A stretch of 64,000 nt of DNA. It comes from Lactobacillus johnsonii (GTDB taxonomy: Bacteria > Bacillota > Bacilli > Lactobacillales > Lactobacillaceae). The stretch is from NCBI RefSeq assembly GCF_014058685.1, contig NZ_CP059055.1, forward strand, positions 1,364,001 through 1,428,000. The letters are read 5' to 3'. Below the pieces are notes generated by a model. The model saw only the letters and a program-made list of their open reading frames with translations. It did no database searches and was not told the origin of the DNA. The position numbers and the translations under genes are program-made. Shown in pieces: positions 1 through 7,831 of this stretch (position 1 is its first letter; each line of letters opens with the position of its first letter).

Positions 1-513
1 TTCTTTTTGTAAAGCATTAACCATTGGTGCTAATGAGTTAGTAGTACATGAACCAGCTGAAACAATCTTGTCATCAGCAGTCAAAGTATCATCGTTTACG
101 CCGTAAACAATGGTCTTCAAGTCTGAACCTGCAGGTGCAGAAATTAATACACGCTTTGCACCAGCCTTAAGGTGAGCTTCTGACTTAGCTTTGCTAGTGT
201 AGAAACCAGTACATTCAAGAACAAAGTCAACGCCATCGTTCTTAACCCAAGGAATGTTTTGTGCTTGTGGTTCAGCGTAAACACGGTACTTCTTACCGTC
301 AACTACGATTGAGTCATCAGTTGCTGAAACTTCGTGGTTGAAAGTACCATGAGTTGAGTCGTACTTAAGTAAGTGAGCTAAAAGTGCTGGAGTAGTCAAG
401 TCGTTGATTGCAACAACTTCAATATCTGAAGACTTTTCGCCTAGATCCATAATACGACGGAATGCTAAACGACCAATACGGCCGAAACCGTTAATACCAA
501 TTTTAACTGTCAT
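1..513 (-). CDS. gap: Glyceraldehyde-3-phosphate dehydrogenase (N-terminal part; 3' end outside window)
   Basis: Glycolytic enzyme that oxidises glyceraldehyde-3-phosphate to 1,3-bisphosphoglycerate with NAD+ and phosphate in the cytoplasm. The reading frame starts at the ATG at 513 and runs off the left edge. The N-terminus reads [20 protein letters not shown], the classic NAD-binding Rossmann start. The last visible part contains [12 protein letters not shown], which holds the catalytic cysteine. An AGGAGG ribosome-binding site lies 10 nt upstream. It lies 54 bp downstream of cggR on the same strand, as in the cggR-gapA operon of other Firmicutes. Incomplete only because of the window edge. 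Confidence 0.97.
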   Translation of the reverse strand, partial: MTVKIGINGFGRIGRLAFRRIMDLGEKSSDIEVVAINDLTTPALLAHLLKYDSTHGTFNHEVSATDDSIVVDGKKYRVYAEPQAQNIPWVKNDGVDFVLECTGFYTSKAKSEAHLKAGAKRVLISAPAGSDLKTIVYGVNDDTLTADDKIVSAGSCTTNSLAPMVNALQKE

Positions 514-518
514 ATCCT

Positions 519-539
519 ATATTCCTCCTTAGGAAATAT
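519..539 (-). promoter_or_regulatory. Stem-loop overlapping the gap ribosome-binding site
   Basis: Between cggR and gap the minus strand can fold ATATTTCCT against AGGAATAT with one bulged base. The gap Shine-Dalgarno AGGAGG falls in the loop and 3' arm. In B. subtilis the cggR-gapA transcript is cut in this region and a hairpin protects the gapA mRNA. A similar role, or translational gating, is an inference here. Confidence 0.4.
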
Positions 540-567
540 GTAAGTAACAATTTATTTTAAACGGGAA

Positions 568-1599
568 TTACTTCCCCTTTAAAACCAAGTTTGAGGCTCC
601 TTCATCCGTGATTAACCACGTTTGTTTAGGAGCATGATGCATGTAAGCTACAATTGCAGAAGCTTTACTAGCCCCAGCAGCAATTGCAAATACATGAGGT
701 ATTTTATCTAAGTCTTCTAATTGAAGACCGATCCGTGGGATACGTTTTACAAGTCTACCTTGTTGGTCAAAGAAATACCCAAAACATTCGGCCACAGCTC
801 CATCATTTCGAAGCTTGGAACTAGTCATTACATCTAAGCCACGTCTTTTTGACATGACATCTGCTCTACCAATTCCATGTATCACCATATCACTATTATA
901 AATGTTTGAAATCGCATTCGCAATATCTGTATCTTGAAGCAATAAAGTCAAAGCCTCAGATGAAACATTTTCAGGTAAATATAGCCCTTTATGCTTTCCA
1001 CCTGTCTCAGAAGCCATCATCTGAGCAACAGTATTACTCTGGATTTCAACGCTTTCTCCAACTGCTCCTCTTCCGGGAACAAATAACAAATCCCGATAGC
1101 GGCTTAATTTAGGAGAAAGATGATGGGCTACTCCCGCCACAGTAGTACCACCTAAAACGGTAATAATACTTTTTCCTAATGGTAAAAGTAAATCAAGCGC
1201 AGAGTTAAGTTGTTCACCCATTAAGTCAACAACGCGCTCTTGTCGATCCATGTCACCAGGAACAATAATAGCTCGATCGATCCCTAATTTTTGTGCCAAT
1301 TCAATTTCAGTTTGACTAGCGTTAAACAAACGATCGATTAAAGGAGCAGCTTCCTTTAAAGTTCTCTTTCCTTTATCAGTTAATTCCATACCGTAGCTCT
1401 GGATATTAATGAGTCCTAACTGCCGCAAATAATCAGTTTCAGTTCGCACATTGCGCTCGCTTAATCCTAATTTTTTAGCAACAACTCTTCGCCCAACTGG
1501 AGCTAACAGCGAAATCTGTTCAAGAACAAGAAAACGTTGCCGAATTATTTTTAAAACATCAGGAACTAAGCTTTGCAACAAGGTTAAATCCGAGTCCAT
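568..1599 (-). CDS. cggR: Central glycolytic genes regulator CggR (SorC/DeoR family)
   Basis: Transcription repressor of the glycolytic operon that responds to a sugar phosphate, fructose-1,6-bisphosphate in the B. subtilis homologue. The protein has 343 residues. The N-terminus carries a helix-turn-helix around residues 38-62 (VAKKLGLSERNVRTETDYL). The rest, from about residue 90, is a SorC-type sugar-phosphate binding domain with VLGGTTVAGVA near 150 and the FAIAAGASKASAI segment near the end. Start ATG at 1599 is preceded by GAGGGAG. It is the first gene of the cggR-gap unit. The long structured leader upstream contains an inverted repeat in the expected operator position, so it is likely autoregulated. 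Confidence 0.93.
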   Translation of the reverse strand: MDSDLTLLQSLVPDVLKIIRQRFLVLEQISLLAPVGRRVVAKKLGLSERNVRTETDYLRQLGLINIQSYGMELTDKGKRTLKEAAPLIDRLFNASQTEIELAQKLGIDRAIIVPGDMDRQERVVDLMGEQLNSALDLLLPLGKSIITVLGGTTVAGVAHHLSPKLSRYRDLLFVPGRGAVGESVEIQSNTVAQMMASETGGKHKGLYLPENVSSEALTLLLQDTDIANAISNIYNSDMVIHGIGRADVMSKRRGLDVMTSSKLRNDGAVAECFGYFFDQQGRLVKRIPRIGLQLEDLDKIPHVFAIAAGASKASAIVAYMHHAPKQTWLITDEGASNLVLKGK

Positions 1600-1614
1600 T
1601 GCTCGCTCCCTCTA

Positions 1615-1657
1615 TTGGGTCAAAAGCGATACCGCCATATGACGGTAAGCGACCCAA
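1615..1657 (-). promoter_or_regulatory. Two-tier hairpin in the cggR 5' leader
   Basis: Perfect 7-bp outer arms (TTGGGTC at 1615-1621 and GACCCAA at 1651-1657) enclose an inner TACCG/CGGTA stem with an 8-nt loop. On the minus strand it falls in the untranslated leader, directly before the cggR ribosome-binding site. No U-run follows, so it is not a simple terminator. An mRNA-stability or ligand-responsive role is possible but unproven. Confidence 0.45.
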
Positions 1658-1673
1658 AAAGCTTAAAAATATT

Positions 1674-1716
1674 AGAGAGACGCGAATTAACTATATTTCA
1701 ATTCACATTTCTCTCT
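1674..1716 (-). promoter_or_regulatory. Inverted repeat just downstream of the cggR promoter, candidate CggR operator
   Basis: Long imperfect inverted repeat with AGAGAGA...GAATT arms at 1674-1688 and 1700-1716. It begins about 12 bp after the -10 hexamer of the cggR promoter. In B. subtilis CggR binds in this same position, between promoter and cggR. The sequence does not match the B. subtilis operator repeats, so assignment rests on position and symmetry. Confidence 0.45.
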
Positions 1717-1727
1717 CGACAGTTTTT

Positions 1728-1756
1728 AGTATAGCAATATCTTTTTTTAAATTCAA
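1728..1756 (-). promoter_or_regulatory. Sigma-A promoter of cggR-gap
   Basis: On the minus strand TTGAAT (1751-1756), a 17-bp spacer and TATACT (1728-1733) form a good vegetative promoter. The predicted start lies about 120 nt ahead of the cggR ATG. Confidence 0.7.
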
Positions 1757-1822
1757 GATATATCATTCAGAATAATTAATTTGTACTTTCTACATTTTCT
1801 GATATACTTATTTTAGTTTGTC

Positions 1823-1894
1823 GTGCCCTTAGTGTAATGGATCGCACGTAAGATTCCGGTTCTTAAAATCTGAGTTCGACTCTCAGGGGGCGCA
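1823..1894 (+). tRNA. tRNA-Arg, anticodon CCG
   Basis: Complete cloverleaf. The acceptor GTGCCCT pairs with GGGGCGC (wobbles allowed), the D-stem is GTGT/GCAC, and the anticodon stem TAAGA/TCTTA holds loop TTCCGGT with anticodon CCG. The variable loop is AAAT and the T-stem CTGAG/CTCAG holds TTCGACT. The discriminator is A and CCA is not encoded. It reads the rare arginine codon CGG. It stands alone and is followed by its own terminator. Confidence 0.93.
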
Positions 1895-1896
1895 TA

Positions 1897-1928
1897 AAAG
1901 GAACTAGCGTATGCTGGCTCCTTTTTTT
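1897..1928 (+). terminator. Rho-independent terminator of tRNA-Arg
   Basis: AAGGA-CTAGC pairs with GCTGG-TCCTT around a GTAT loop with one internal mismatch, followed by a run of T. It starts only a few bases after the tRNA 3' end. Confidence 0.85.
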
Positions 1929-1961
1929 GTATCATTTAATTACTCGGTTTATTTAGAAATA

Positions 1962-1992
1962 GCCTATCATTTGTAAGCATTTTCGTTATAAT
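1962..1992 (+). promoter_or_regulatory. Promoter of the amino-acid permease gene
   Basis: A perfect -10 TATAAT at 1987-1992 lies 43 bp before the permease start. The -35 region is weak. A cre-like stretch TGTAAGCATTTTCG overlaps the spacer but has two mismatches to the usual CcpA consensus, so catabolite control is only a possibility. Confidence 0.45.
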
Positions 1993-2035
1993 TAAAATCG
2001 GTATTAATTATGTACATAGACAGAAAGGTTATTTT

Positions 2036-3484
2036 ATGATCGAAGAAGAAAAAAAGTCTGATGCCAAAAAAATGCTTTGGCCTACACTGGCAATGATGGC
2101 ATTTTCAACTGTTTGGGGCTTTGGCAATGTTGTAAATGGTTATGTTTACTTCGATGGTACTAAGATCGTTTTCAGCTGGGTTCTAATGTTTTTACTCTAT
2201 TTTGTTCCCTATGCATTAATGGTTGGAGAATTAGGCGCTACCTTTAAAAATGCAAATGGTGGTGTCTCATCTTGGGTTAATGCGACCATGGGTGCAAAAT
2301 GGGCATATTATGCCGGATGGACCTATTGGGCTTGTCACGTCGTTTATATTTCCAGTAAAGGTACCGGCGGCTTAAGAGCGATGGCTTGGGGAATTTTTGG
2401 AAATACCAAATGGTATGATGGTCTCCCAACGGCCTGGACTCAACTTGCTACTTTAGTTGTTTTCCTATTTTTCTGCTGGGTCACTAGTAAAGGAATTCCT
2501 GTTCTTAAAAGTTTAGCCACTATTGCTGGATCATCAATGTTTATCATGTCTATTTTGTTTATAATTATGATGTTTGCTGCTCCAGCAATTAACCCTCACG
2601 CAGGATATTATTCAATTAACTTTAATTGGAAAAGTTTAATGCCAACATTCAATCTTAAGTATTTAACTTCTCTTTCAATTCTAGTTTTTGCCGTTGGTGG
2701 ATGTGAAAAAATATCTCCCTATGTAAATAAAGTTAAAGACCCTTCAAAAAACTTCCCGAAAGCAATGATGGCTCTTGCTATTATGGTTATGATTTCTGCT
2801 ATTTTAGGAACATTTGCCATGGCTTTGATGTTTGATCCTAAGATTGTTAACAATAATTTAAATGAATATATTTCAAACGGTGCTTATATGGCATTCCAGC
2901 GTTTGGGTGAATATTACCATGTTGGTGGCTTGTTTATGTATATCTATTCATGGTGTAACGTTATTGGACAATTTTCTACCTTAGTTATTAGTATCGATGC
3001 TCCACTTAGAATGTTATTAGGTAGTAAAGAAGCTAAAAACTTCATCCCTAAGAAACTCCTTAAAGTTAATAAACATGGAGCATATATCAACGGCATTTGG
3101 ATGGTCGTTATCCTTTCCGGTGGTTTAATTGCAGCTCAAGCTTTACTACCAGATGCACAAGCTGTTATGGCACAATTAGTTAAGTTAAATTCTACTACAA
3201 TGCCAATGCGCTATTTATGGGTATTTGCAGCTTATATTGCTCTTAGAAAACATCAAACAAAATTTGATACTTCTTATCAAATGACAAAAAATCAAGGTCT
3301 TGCGTATACTGCCGGAATTTGGTGTTTCATTGTAACAGCTGCATGTTGTATTTTAGGAATTTACTCTCCTGATCCATTTACACTTTTCCTTAATATTATT
3401 ACTCCAATTATCTTGATCGCTTTAGGATTGATTTTACCAGCAATCAAGAAAAAAGAAGATGGTAATAATCCACTAATGGATTAA
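2036..3484 (+). CDS. APC-superfamily amino-acid permease (GadC/YjeM-like)
   Basis: Integral membrane amino-acid transporter of 482 residues with about 12 hydrophobic segments. The first helix region contains FSTVWGFGNVVNGYVYFDG, which resembles the substrate-binding loop of the glutamate/GABA antiporter branch of APC permeases. GGVSSWVNATMGAKWAYYAGW follows near residue 75 and NFPKAMMALAIM lies in the middle. Substrate cannot be fixed from sequence; glutamate/GABA or a related amino acid is inferred from family resemblance. Start ATG at 2036 is preceded by AGAAAGG. It is a single-gene unit between its own promoter and the terminator at 3491. Confidence 0.85.
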   Translation: MIEEEKKSDAKKMLWPTLAMMAFSTVWGFGNVVNGYVYFDGTKIVFSWVLMFLLYFVPYALMVGELGATFKNANGGVSSWVNATMGAKWAYYAGWTYWACHVVYISSKGTGGLRAMAWGIFGNTKWYDGLPTAWTQLATLVVFLFFCWVTSKGIPVLKSLATIAGSSMFIMSILFIIMMFAAPAINPHAGYYSINFNWKSLMPTFNLKYLTSLSILVFAVGGCEKISPYVNKVKDPSKNFPKAMMALAIMVMISAILGTFAMALMFDPKIVNNNLNEYISNGAYMAFQRLGEYYHVGGLFMYIYSWCNVIGQFSTLVISIDAPLRMLLGSKEAKNFIPKKLLKVNKHGAYINGIWMVVILSGGLIAAQALLPDAQAVMAQLVKLNSTTMPMRYLWVFAAYIALRKHQTKFDTSYQMTKNQGLAYTAGIWCFIVTAACCILGIYSPDPFTLFLNIITPIILIALGLILPAIKKKEDGNNPLMD

Positions 3485-3490
3485 TTACAA

Positions 3491-3525
3491 ATGGCCGATA
3501 TAAAAAATATATCGGTCATTTTTTC
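3491..3525 (+). terminator. Terminator of the permease gene
   Basis: Perfect stem ATGGCCGATATA / TATATCGGTCAT (one G-T pair) with a five-base A loop, followed by a T-run. Confidence 0.9.
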
Positions 3526-3548
3526 TACATAAAATTAAGCTCGATCAG

Positions 3549-3577
3549 TTGACATGATTAAAAGTAAGTGATTTAAT
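3549..3577 (+). promoter_or_regulatory. clpP promoter
   Basis: TTGACA at 3549-3554, exactly 17 bp spacer, TTTAAT at 3572-3577. The CIRCE operator starts at the end of the -10 box, so HrcA bound there would block transcription start. Confidence 0.8.
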
Positions 3578-3603
3578 TAGCACTGTACTTATTAGAGTGC
3601 TAA
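3577..3603 (+). promoter_or_regulatory. CIRCE operator (HrcA binding site)
   Basis: TTAGCACTG, 9-bp spacer, GAGTGCTAA. The right arm is perfect to the CIRCE consensus TTAGCACTC-N9-GAGTGCTAA and the left arm differs at one base. It places clpP in the HrcA heat-shock regulon. No convincing CtsR heptad repeat was seen next to it. Confidence 0.93.
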
Positions 3604-3625
3604 TTTTGTTTAGGAGGTAAAATTA

Positions 3626-4213
3626 ATGCTCGTACCTACAGTTATTGAACAAACTGCACGTGGTGAACGTGCTTACGACATTTATTCAAGATTATTAAAA
3701 GATAGAATCATTATGCTTAGTGGTGAAATTAATGACCAAATGGCTAATTCCATCATTGCTCAACTTTTATTCTTAGATGCACAAGATAACACTAAAGATA
3801 TTTCTCTTTACATTAATTCTCCAGGTGGTGTTATTACCTCTGGATTAGCAATTATGGATACAATGAACTTTATCAAATCAGACGTATCTACAATTGCCAT
3901 TGGTATGGCTGCTTCTATGGCTTCCATCCTTTTAACTAGTGGAACTAAGGGTAAACGTTTTGCATTACCAAACTCAACAGTTCTTATTCACCAACCGTTA
4001 GGTGGTGCACAAGGTCAACAAACTGACATTCAAATTGCAGCTAATGAAATTTTAAAGAGTCGTAAAAAACTTAACCAAATTTTACATGAAACCACTGGTC
4101 AACCTCTTGATAAGATCCTTAAGGATACTGAACGCGACAATTACTTGTCTGCTGAAGAAGCTAAAGACTATGGTTTAATCGATGAAATTTTGGTAAACCA
4201 AAAGAAAGACTAG
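3626..4213 (+). CDS. clpP: ATP-dependent Clp protease proteolytic subunit
   Basis: Serine peptidase that forms the tetradecameric barrel used by Clp ATPases to degrade misfolded and regulatory proteins in the cytoplasm. It has 195 residues, the usual length. The catalytic triad is visible: Ser97 in GMAASMAS, His122 in LIHQPLGG and Asp171 in ERDNYLS. The [20 protein letters not shown] stretch and the [10 protein letters not shown] motif are canonical. The start ATG follows TAGGAGG. It is transcribed alone from a HrcA-controlled promoter and ends at a shared terminator facing whiA. Confidence 0.98.
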   Translation: MLVPTVIEQTARGERAYDIYSRLLKDRIIMLSGEINDQMANSIIAQLLFLDAQDNTKDISLYINSPGGVITSGLAIMDTMNFIKSDVSTIAIGMAASMASILLTSGTKGKRFALPNSTVLIHQPLGGAQGQQTDIQIAANEILKSRKKLNQILHETTGQPLDKILKDTERDNYLSAEEAKDYGLIDEILVNQKKD

Positions 4214-4230
4214 TTTATTTATTCAGACAA

Positions 4231-4265
4231 AAATAGAGCTCACGATGTGAGCTCTATTTTTTTAT
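4231..4265. terminator. Bidirectional terminator between clpP and whiA
   Basis: Perfect inverted repeat AAATAGAGCTCAC / GTGAGCTCTATTT with a 3-nt loop, T-run on the plus strand and A-run before it. It serves convergent clpP and whiA. Confidence 0.9.
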
Positions 4266-5207
4266 CTAATTTTCTTCTTTTAATTGCTTCGCTATTTCAC
4301 GAATTTTTTGAAAACGATGGTTAACCCCTGACTTTGAGATTGGACCATCTGGTACTTGTGCTGCAACTTCCTTAAGAGAAAGTTCTGGATGCGTTAACCT
4401 AAAACGAGCTAGCACAGTCAATTTTTCAGGTAAGTTTTCTAAACCAAATTTTTCTTCAATCAATTGAATATCTTCAACTTGCTTAGCTGCTGCATTTGCA
4501 GTCTTTTTTAGATTTGCTGTATCGCAATTCACTAAACGATTCACCGAATTACGCATATCACGCATAATTCTTAAATCTTCAAAAGCTAGCATTGCGTTCA
4601 CTGCACCAACTATATGGAGAAAATCACCAATTTTTTCTGCTTCTTTTAAATAGACGATATAGCCACTTCGTCTCCTAGTTTCTTTTGCATTTAAATAAAA
4701 GAAATTGTTCATTAACTTTAATAGATCTTGATTGTGATCTTCATAAAGAGAATAAATCTCTAAATGATAGCGACTAGTTTCTGGATTATTTACACTTCCA
4801 GATGCTAAAAAAGCTCCTCTTAAATAGGACATTGCTCTTTGTTCCGAAGACATAATCTTTTCAGGAATTCCCGTAATAAGACCATTATTACTATCAAAAA
4901 TTTCTAAGTCGGTTAGAATTTCATGAACTTGTTTTTGAAGTCTAACTAAATACTGATAATTTTTCTTTAATTTCATCTTCTTAGAAACAATTAATAGAGG
5001 TTCAATTCCATAAGCAGTCTTAATAAGAGAAAATATTCTCCTTGCAATCGCTGGATTTTCAGTTGTAATATCCAAACTAAATTGATGATCGTGCAGGCTA
5101 AGTACTCCGTTCATTCGCAAAAAAGCTGCTAATTCTGCCTTAGCGTGTTCGGGATGAACTGGCAGACTTGTAAGTTCTTTTTTTACATCACTTGCGTATG
5201 AAACCAT
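4266..5207 (-). CDS. whiA: DNA-binding protein WhiA
   Basis: Conserved Gram-positive DNA-binding protein of 313 residues. In Bacillus it supports cell division and chromosome segregation. In Streptomyces it controls sporulation genes. The N-terminal two-thirds have the LAGLIDADG-like fold typical of the family ([15 protein letters not shown] near 25, [21 protein letters not shown] near 130 with AFLASGS). The C-terminus is the WhiA helix-turn-helix ([20 protein letters not shown]). It is the last gene of rapZ-glmR-whiA and begins 3 bp after glmR. Confidence 0.96.
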   Translation of the reverse strand: MVSYASDVKKELTSLPVHPEHAKAELAAFLRMNGVLSLHDHQFSLDITTENPAIARRIFSLIKTAYGIEPLLIVSKKMKLKKNYQYLVRLQKQVHEILTDLEIFDSNNGLITGIPEKIMSSEQRAMSYLRGAFLASGSVNNPETSRYHLEIYSLYEDHNQDLLKLMNNFFYLNAKETRRRSGYIVYLKEAEKIGDFLHIVGAVNAMLAFEDLRIMRDMRNSVNRLVNCDTANLKKTANAAAKQVEDIQLIEEKFGLENLPEKLTVLARFRLTHPELSLKEVAAQVPDGPISKSGVNHRFQKIREIAKQLKEEN

Positions 5208-5210
5208 TAA

Positions 5211-6248
5211 CTAGTCCTGTTCCTTCTGTCTTCGACAATATGCTTCAAAAGCTAAATTCAAAATTTCATCAGCTACTTTTTTTCCATCATGAAAAACCAA
5301 TCCACTATGTTGATCGATAAAGTCAGCTGTAATTACTCGACAATCTTGAGCCCTCAATCCGGCAAAATCATTCCGTACTGGTTCAAGATAAGCATCATAA
5401 TCGGCTGGGTTAAATTTAGTCATATCAATCTTAGCACCGTTAACCAAAGCGGTATTAATATAATGGCCTCCTAAGTGGTCATTAATAACTTGCACATGCT
5501 CAGCCGCTGTAAAATGATCTGTTTCACCTTGCTGGGTCATAATATTACAAATATAAATTACTTCAGCTTTAGTTTGTCTTACAGCATCCCCTAAATTAGA
5601 AATCATCAAATTAGGTAAAATCGATGTAAATAAACTACCCGGTCCTAAAACTACTGCGTCTGCTTGCATAATAGCTGCTAAAACTGGCAACACAGCTTTA
5701 GGTTCTTCATCTGAGTCAGTATCGGTAACCCAGACACGTTTAATCCTCTTGTCTTTTGATGTGATTTCTGTTTCTCCTGATTCAGTTGTTCCATCGACAA
5801 ATTCCGCATTTAAAGTCAAAGGCTCATTCGAAGCAGGAAAGATTCTTCCATCAATTCGCATCATTCTAGATAGGGATTGAACAGCGTCAAAAATATTTCC
5901 CTGCATTTCATCTAAGGCAGCAATAATTAGATTTCCAATTGCATGACCTGCAAAAAATGAGTCAGATGAATTAAATCGATATTGAAAAATATCTTTTTCT
6001 TCTTGTGGTAAATCAGATAAAGAAACCAATACATTTCTTATATCCCCTGGTGGCACTACATTAATATAATCTCTAATTGCACCGGACGATCCGCCATCAT
6101 CAGCCACAGTAACAATAGCTGTTATATCAGCGTTTTGCTCCTTTAGAGCATTTAAAATAACAGGTAAACCTGTCCCTCCGCCAATAACAACAATTTTAGG
6201 GCGACGTCCACGAATGACACGTACAATTTTATTTTCTCCGTACGCCAT
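5211..6248 (-). CDS. glmR: Gluconeogenesis factor GlmR/YvcK (UDP-sugar binding, CofD-like)
   Basis: Cytoplasmic regulator that binds UDP-GlcNAc and, in B. subtilis, directs carbon toward cell-wall precursors by stimulating GlmS. The nucleotide-sugar loop [11 protein letters not shown] lies at residues 20-30, followed by [13 protein letters not shown] and PPGDIRN, all diagnostic. An in-frame longer version would start at 6302 inside rapZ. The ATG at 6248 is chosen because AAAGGAG lies just upstream, giving 345 residues. It follows rapZ by 10 bp, the conserved Firmicute order. Confidence 0.95.
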   Translation of the reverse strand: MAYGENKIVRVIRGRRPKIVVIGGGTGLPVILNALKEQNADITAIVTVADDGGSSGAIRDYINVVPPGDIRNVLVSLSDLPQEEKDIFQYRFNSSDSFFAGHAIGNLIIAALDEMQGNIFDAVQSLSRMMRIDGRIFPASNEPLTLNAEFVDGTTESGETEITSKDKRIKRVWVTDTDSDEEPKAVLPVLAAIMQADAVVLGPGSLFTSILPNLMISNLGDAVRQTKAEVIYICNIMTQQGETDHFTAAEHVQVINDHLGGHYINTALVNGAKIDMTKFNPADYDAYLEPVRNDFAGLRAQDCRVITADFIDQHSGLVFHDGKKVADEILNLAFEAYCRRQKEQD

Positions 6249-6258
6249 CTCTGCTCCT

Positions 6259-7134
6259 TTATTGTCCAATATAACGACTAATCTCTCGGTGAGAAATATC
6301 AACAGGATATTTTTTAGCTAAATCAACTGCTAATTGGCGTGCAATTGAAACGCTTCTGTGCTGACCACCTGTACACCCAATTGCAATAGTTAATTTTTCT
6401 TTTCCTTCAGCAATATATCCTGGAATAGCCGTCTCCAACATATCTAAAAACTTAGCATAAAACTCTTTAGTTTCTTTCTTGCTCATTACATAATCAAAAA
6501 CTCGACGATCTAAACCAGTAAATGGCTTAAGTTGGGGAATGTAGAATGGATTTGGCAAAAATCTTACATCCATTACAATATCTGCATCAATTGGAATACC
6601 ATATTTAAATCCAAAACTCATTACTTCAATTGAAAACGTCCGAGTTCGATTATCTCCAAACTTATCTACTAATTTTGTCTTTAATTCCTTGGTAGATAAA
6701 TGGGAGGTATCAATAATTATGTTTGAAATATTCTTGGTTCTTGATAAAATATTTCTTTCTTCTTGAATTCCATCAAGCAAGCGACCCGTATGAGCTAAAG
6801 GAGGCAAGCGTCTTGTTTCTTTATACCGAGACACTAAGACGTCATCTGAAGCATCTAAAAACAAAACTGTTGACTGAACATTTTGACTATCCTCTAAAGA
6901 CTTGATTTCATCAACCAAATCTTTATAAAAACTCTTTACTCTCAAGTCAACAACTACTGCTGCCTTACTAAAATCCGAAGAATTATTAATTAATTCCCAG
7001 AAACTTCCCAATAATTCCGGTGGTAAATTATCTACCACGAAATATCCCATATCTTCTAATGCTTTAATGGCCACAGTTTTACCTGCACCACTCATACCAG
7101 TAACAATCAATAATTGTTTCTTTTGTTCAGCCAT
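6259..7134 (-). CDS. rapZ: RNase adapter / nucleotide-binding protein RapZ (YvcJ)
   Basis: P-loop protein of 291 residues. In E. coli RapZ controls glucosamine-6-phosphate synthase through small-RNA decay. In Bacillus YvcJ affects competence and its phosphorylation. Walker A GMSGAGKT is at residues 13-20. The C-terminal domain contains [11 protein letters not shown] and the conserved [10 protein letters not shown]. The start ATG at 7134 follows AAGGAGGG. It is first in the rapZ-glmR-whiA operon, which links cell-wall sugar supply and division. Confidence 0.96.
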   Translation of the reverse strand: MAEQKKQLLIVTGMSGAGKTVAIKALEDMGYFVVDNLPPELLGSFWELINNSSDFSKAAVVVDLRVKSFYKDLVDEIKSLEDSQNVQSTVLFLDASDDVLVSRYKETRRLPPLAHTGRLLDGIQEERNILSRTKNISNIIIDTSHLSTKELKTKLVDKFGDNRTRTFSIEVMSFGFKYGIPIDADIVMDVRFLPNPFYIPQLKPFTGLDRRVFDYVMSKKETKEFYAKFLDMLETAIPGYIAEGKEKLTIAIGCTGGQHRSVSIARQLAVDLAKKYPVDISHREISRYIGQ

Positions 7135-7190
7135 AGTTATCCCTCCTTAATCGACATTATAACATACCGGGTGTTCCATTTTTTAAATAA

Positions 7191-7243
7191 AATAAAAAGT
7201 CGTTATCTTTGGTAGTCTTCCAACGATATACGACTTTTTATTT
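7191..7243 (-). terminator. Terminator of the DUF308 gene
   Basis: AATAAAAAGTCGT at 7191 pairs with ACGACTTTTTATT ending at 7243, giving a long A/T-rich stem with a 26-nt loop. The repeat overlaps the stop codon of the DUF308 gene and works in either direction. Confidence 0.7.
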
Positions 7244-7782
7244 TATCTATGCATCCATGAAACAAAAATTTCATTAATTCCAAATACCATTAACCAAAAT
7301 GCTACTAAGTAAACTAAAGTAATAGCAGCTAACATTGGGTTAAATAGTAAAGCAAAAGCAATAATTAAACTAATGATGTTTAAAATTAAGCAAAGAACAA
7401 AGTATCCAGTTGAATATTCACGTAAGTGCCATGAGAAAATGATCCCAATAATCGAATCAGCTAAGAACCAGATAGCAAATAAAATAGCTAAAGTTAATCC
7501 CCCAATTTCACGTGAACATAGGAACAAAACACCAATTACAATATCAATAATTGCAGAAATTATTGTTACCCAGCTCAAATCAAAAATATTATGAAATTTA
7601 ACATATGCTGAAATCCAAATTAGACCTTGTAAGATTGATAAAATACCAAATACAAATACAAATGCTTGTAAACCACGACCAGGGTAGCGTAATAACAAGA
7701 ACGATGCTATAACAAACAAAATTCCTGCTATAAATGAGCCCCAATCAAAGCCTTGATGTCTAGAATTATAAATGTCGTTCAT
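7243..7782 (-). CDS. DUF308 / HdeD-family membrane protein
   Basis: Hydrophobic protein of 179 residues with about six membrane segments and almost no soluble part. The paired helix pattern (FIAGILFVIASFLLLRYPG, LAILFAIWFLADSIIGIIFS) fits the HdeD/DUF308 family, whose E. coli member is linked to acid resistance. Function here is unknown. The start follows GGGAGGAT. It lies between rapZ and uvrA but has its own terminator, so it is probably a single-gene unit. Confidence 0.75.
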   Translation of the reverse strand: MNDIYNSRHQGFDWGSFIAGILFVIASFLLLRYPGRGLQAFVFVFGILSILQGLIWISAYVKFHNIFDLSWVTIISAIIDIVIGVLFLCSREIGGLTLAILFAIWFLADSIIGIIFSWHLREYSTGYFVLCLILNIISLIIAFALLFNPMLAAITLVYLVAFWLMVFGINEIFVSWMHR

Positions 7783-7831
7783 TTTTATATCCTCCCAGAT
7801 AATATTCTACACTTAATTTTCTAAAACACCA

